Part shown: positions 62,482-64,000 of the stretch, in pieces
Layout of the letters: each line of letters opens with the position of its first letter
Numbering within the stretch: the first letter of the stretch is position 1
NCBI GenBank assembly: GCA_021927905.1
Contig: BLLK01000047.1
Coordinates: forward strand, 2,418,001-2,482,000
DNA from: Chaetoceros tenuissimus
Lineage: Eukaryota; Bacillariophyta; Thalassiosirophyceae; Chaetocerotales; Chaetocerotaceae
Length of the DNA: 64,000 nucleotides
Reading direction: 5' to 3'
Notes under the pieces: model-generated
Told to the model about the DNA's origin: nothing
Seen by the model: the letters and a program-made list of their open reading frames with translations, nothing else
The model's database searches: none
Translations under genes and position numbers: made by a program

Positions 62482-64000
62482 ATGAATGGATTATGTAAAA
62501 AGAGACCGACATTGATGTCGCTCTTACTTATTTCAGCTGTAATATCGGCAGTATCCTCTTCGAATGCGTATACGAGAGAAGGCTCTGACGACGAGGATCT
62601 GCATCTTGACATCAACTCTTCCAAACCCCAAGTAAGGCAGTATGGAAGGCCTCAAGTAGGAACTGTCATGGCCAAGGTAAAGAAATTGGAAAATGTAAAA
62701 GATGGAGAGGACGACCGCAGATTTGTTGCATACGATATGGATCCTGTCATGCCACCATATGATAATGTTGTTGAAGATCTTGTGATAAAAGTACGAGAGA
62801 GTGAAGTTATTGATGAAGTTGCAGACGACAAAACGAAAATTGGACAAGATGTTGATAAAGAGGTTGAAGATGTTCAAAATAAAGTAGATGAAGAATCTTC
62901 TGAAGGTACAGTGGAAGTTGCTTCTGTGGAGGATGTAGAAACTGATCCAATGAATGCAGAAGATGTTGAAGAACCAAATACTGGCGATGTAGGTTCAGAT
63001 GAAGAGAGTGCAGATATCATCACAACTGATCAAACTCAGATGGAAGTGGAATCAGAAGACAATTCGGAAGTAATTGGCGAGAAAAGTGAAAAAGACGAAG
63101 TAGAAATCGACCTTTCGAGCGGAGAAGACATGGGCGAGACCATTGCTGTTGACATTGGAAACGACGAGACAGATGTAATTACTGAAGATCAAAATGCGGT
63201 TACAATGGAAGAAAATTCAAATGACATAGACGAAAAGAGTAATGAAGCTCAAATTGAAACTGAGATAGACGAAGTTACTTCCACTAAGGAAAGCCAAGAA
63301 TCTGAATCACCATCGAAAGATAGTGCTAGTCAAGATATGGACTCATCTTCTGAAGTACAGAAAGAAATTGTTTCTGACGAGAATATTAACGATATTATTG
63401 ATACGTATGAAGGTGAAGAGTCAGAAAGTGATGTAGTGGACATTCAAATGGAAAATATGGAATCAAACGAAGAAGAGCCTGTGGAAGAATCCGAAGAAAT
63501 TGTCGACGAAGGCATCAAGGAGAAGGTTATACCTGGAGATGAAAAAGTTGAGGATACGACTGGGATGATACAGGAAGATTTGCTAGTTCAAGATGAAACT
63601 CAGATTGAAGAGACTATGGAAGATGCCAACATTGACGAGAATGTCGAGAGCGAAGATTCTACAGTAGTCCCAGAGCAGTCATCTCGAAACGAAGATGTTT
63701 CCAACGAAGATGTTTCCAACGAAGTTCAAGACGAAGAAATTATGCACGATGAAGATGTTATAGATGAAAATAGCAATTCTGTAGAAAGTGTTGCAGAAAC
63801 CATCTCTGAAACTAAAGAAACTCTTGATGTAGATGGGCAAAATGAATCTGAAATCCCAGCTCACACTGACTCCAATTTAGAGACCGATAGCGACGCCATC
63901 ACTGAGAATGAATCATCTCCTGACACAGAAAACATTGCTTCTGAAACAACAGAAGATATCATAGAAGATGATGCAATGAACGACGAGACGGTTGATAATT
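62482..64000 (+). CDS. Acidic secretory protein (partial)
   Basis: Open from the ATG at 62482 to the right edge (506 codons), so the C-terminus is missing. A signal peptide covers the first ~30 residues (LMSLLLISAVISAVSSSNAY). A short ordered segment follows (RRFVAYDMDPVMPPYDNVVE). The remaining ~400 residues are dominated by Glu, Asp, Ser, Val and Ile without Cys, with short repeats such as NEDVSNEDVSNEV. No intron was needed. Such highly acidic secreted proteins occur in diatom cell walls and extracellular matrices, but no specific family was recognised. Confidence 0.75.
   Translation, partial: MNGLCKKRPTLMSLLLISAVISAVSSSNAYTREGSDDEDLHLDINSSKPQVRQYGRPQVGTVMAKVKKLENVKDGEDDRRFVAYDMDPVMPPYDNVVEDLVIKVRESEVIDEVADDKTKIGQDVDKEVEDVQNKVDEESSEGTVEVASVEDVETDPMNAEDVEEPNTGDVGSDEESADIITTDQTQMEVESEDNSEVIGEKSEKDEVEIDLSSGEDMGETIAVDIGNDETDVITEDQNAVTMEENSNDIDEKSNEAQIETEIDEVTSTKESQESESPSKDSASQDMDSSSEVQKEIVSDENINDIIDTYEGEESESDVVDIQMENMESNEEEPVEESEEIVDEGIKEKVIPGDEKVEDTTGMIQEDLLVQDETQIEETMEDANIDENVESEDSTVVPEQSSRNEDVSNEDVSNEVQDEEIMHDEDVIDENSNSVESVAETISETKETLDVDGQNESEIPAHTDSNLETDSDAITENESSPDTENIASETTEDIIEDDAMNDETVDN

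Noticed and set aside
62482-64000. Silacidin or silaffin assignment
   Set aside because: The acidic, Ser-containing composition is suggestive, but no specific processing motif or Lys-rich repeat of these families was seen.

Overview
The window reads as nuclear DNA of a diatom (stramenopile), probably a centric one. The grounds are AT-rich sequence, dense genes on both strands, short GT-AG introns (most about 70-130 nt), plastid precursors with a signal peptide followed by an AFAP-type cleavage motif, a PGR5 gene with such a leader, and a Cys-rich C-terminal domain of a kind I associate with diatom secreted proteins. An ARL13-like GTPase would fit a lineage with flagellated gametes. The species cannot be told from sequence alone.

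Layout. 0-24.6 kb is a housekeeping stretch: a secreted YtcJ-type amidohydrolase (runs off the left edge), a DNL zinc-finger Hsp70 escort protein, a PPR protein, a plastid NAD(P)-binding protein, PGR5 head-to-head with a small plastid protein, mitochondrial EF-G, ribosomal protein eS7, splicing factor Cwf18/CCDC12, a Lys-rich nuclear protein, a JmjC oxygenase, two low-complexity proteins, a membrane-anchored GNAT and a mitoferrin-like carrier. 24.6-37.2 kb is looser: a large inverted repeat, tRNA-Phe(GAA), an arrestin protein carrying C2 sequence, a 3.2 kb stretch without genes, an ARL13-like GTPase with an 85-bp tandem duplication over its start, and a 728-aa disordered protein.

37.2-48 kb is an accessory island: an unknown 430-aa protein, a 998-aa protein that combines a 2OG-Fe(II) oxygenase signature with an SRA-like region, an 880-aa protein with a papain-like Cys/His/Asp triad plus a RanBP2 zinc finger, a four-SANT AP2/Myb protein with a 323-bp exon-plus-intron tandem duplication, a tRNA-like half joined to a perfect 45-bp palindrome, and a PPR remnant. 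48.4-52.4 kb returns to ordinary genes (a plastid protein, a MATE transporter, a UBE2G-type E2). 52.7-56.6 kb holds tRNA-Thr(UGU), a truncated copy of it, and an LTR-like element whose roughly 290-bp direct repeats flank one long reading frame broken by two stops and a frameshift. 57.3-64 kb holds an EAF6-domain protein, NDUFB7, PIG-B mannosyltransferase and an acidic secretory protein that runs off the right edge.

The strongest candidate for something new is the 998-aa protein (38967-41963). One chain appears to carry a 2OG oxygenase motif set with AlkB-like spacing and a C-terminal segment with the order of SRA landmarks, so it could read and oxidise modified DNA bases. Gene joins across introns were made by hand from splice consensus and frame, and no homology search was run.
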